From JADJOY01 sp016713535 [NCBI: Deltaproteobacteria bacterium] (lineage in GTDB: Bacteria; JADJOY01): a stretch of 64,000 nt of DNA. Under the pieces are notes generated by a model. The model had not been told where the DNA came from and did not search any database. It saw nothing but the letters and a program-made list of their open reading frames with translations. Positions 63,942-64,000 of this stretch are shown here, piece by piece (position 1 is the first letter of the stretch; each line of letters opens with the position of its first letter). The DNA lies in the NCBI GenBank assembly GCA_016713535.1, contig JADJOY010000004.1, positions 62,001 through 126,000 on the forward strand, given 5' to 3'. Position numbers and translations under genes: made by a program.

Positions 63942-63969
63942 TCAAGCCGGGCACGGCGGTTGCCGATGG
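63942..63969 (+). promoter_or_regulatory. Possible sigma-28 (flagellar-type) promoter at the window edge
   Basis: TCAAGCCG (63942-63949) and GCCGATGG (63962-63969), 12 bases apart, resemble the sigma-28 consensus (TAAAGTTT, ~11, GCCGATAA), with the GCCGAT core intact. It reads rightward out of the window, so it would drive a gene beyond 64000. An A/T-rich patch lies just upstream. The match is partial, so this is a suggestion only. Confidence 0.3.
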
Positions 63970-64000
63970 AGGCGGTGTCGGGTCCCGACGGGGCCGTCGA

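Overview
This window is very GC-rich chromosomal DNA from a diderm (Gram-negative) bacterium. An LpxC deacetylase, a TonB/ExbB/ExbD/ExbD energy-transduction operon and a TonB-dependent receptor require an outer membrane. The gene content (a DUF6178 protein, a receiver-LpxC fusion, CZB-domain chemoreceptors, a PF10118 hydrolase paired with an AraC regulator, a CSLREA/FG-GAP giant secreted protein) looks deltaproteobacterial in the broad sense, perhaps a Myxococcota-like lineage. That placement is inferred from gene content, not from a phylogeny. I see no tRNA, rRNA, CRISPR array, transposase, integrase or phage gene; the region reads as ordinary chromosome.

Layout. 1-8.8 kb: aldo/keto reductase (cut by the window edge), NAD-type isocitrate dehydrogenase, a GST, two tandem soluble CZB chemoreceptor-type proteins (one with a decayed signalling tip), a PilT-like ATPase, a peroxiredoxin and a methyltransferase. 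8.8-23 kb: membrane glycosyltransferase, aldo/keto reductase, EamA permease, PF10118 hydrolase with divergent AraC regulator, M20 peptidase, HisE, SDR, OPA-type transporter, diiron ferritin-like protein, metallophosphoesterase, OsmC, and a TetR gene coupled to an unrecognised protein. 23-33 kb: the conserved translation operon rimP-nusA-ylxR-infB-DUF503-rbfA-truB on the minus strand, divergent from a two-component receiver fused to LpxC, followed by rho. 33-48 kb: DUF6178, a one-TM protein, a GT39-type enzyme, isochorismatase-fold hydrolase, a lone E2-type acyltransferase overlapping a PlsB-like acyltransferase, NAD-epimerase, PAP2 phosphatase, DUF4202, ferritin-like, DUF2062, HAD phosphatase, alpha/beta hydrolase, and a TetR gene whose start codon lies inside a 35-bp perfect palindrome. 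48-57 kb: TonB-ExbB-ExbD-ExbD-ATP-grasp operon, secreted protein, transglutaminase-like/TPR lipoprotein and an Oar/CirA-like TonB-dependent receptor. 57-64 kb: CoA-type NUDIX hydrolase and a 2033-residue secreted protein with a beta-helix, eleven tandem ~109-residue domains and FG-GAP repeats, ending in a strong terminator.

An important caveat: ten genes, including the normally essential infB, rimP and lpxC, are interrupted by single-base indels as written. In every case correcting the indels restores a family-length protein with an exact multiple of three. This pattern points to uncorrected sequencing or assembly errors rather than pseudogenes. I annotate each as one gene spanning both frames.

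The most interesting biology is the receiver-LpxC fusion (possible phospho-control of lipid A synthesis), the decayed CZB receptor beside its intact paralogue, a tandem 23-bp repeat in an AT-rich intergenic island between the PilT-like and chemoreceptor genes, and the giant repeat protein.
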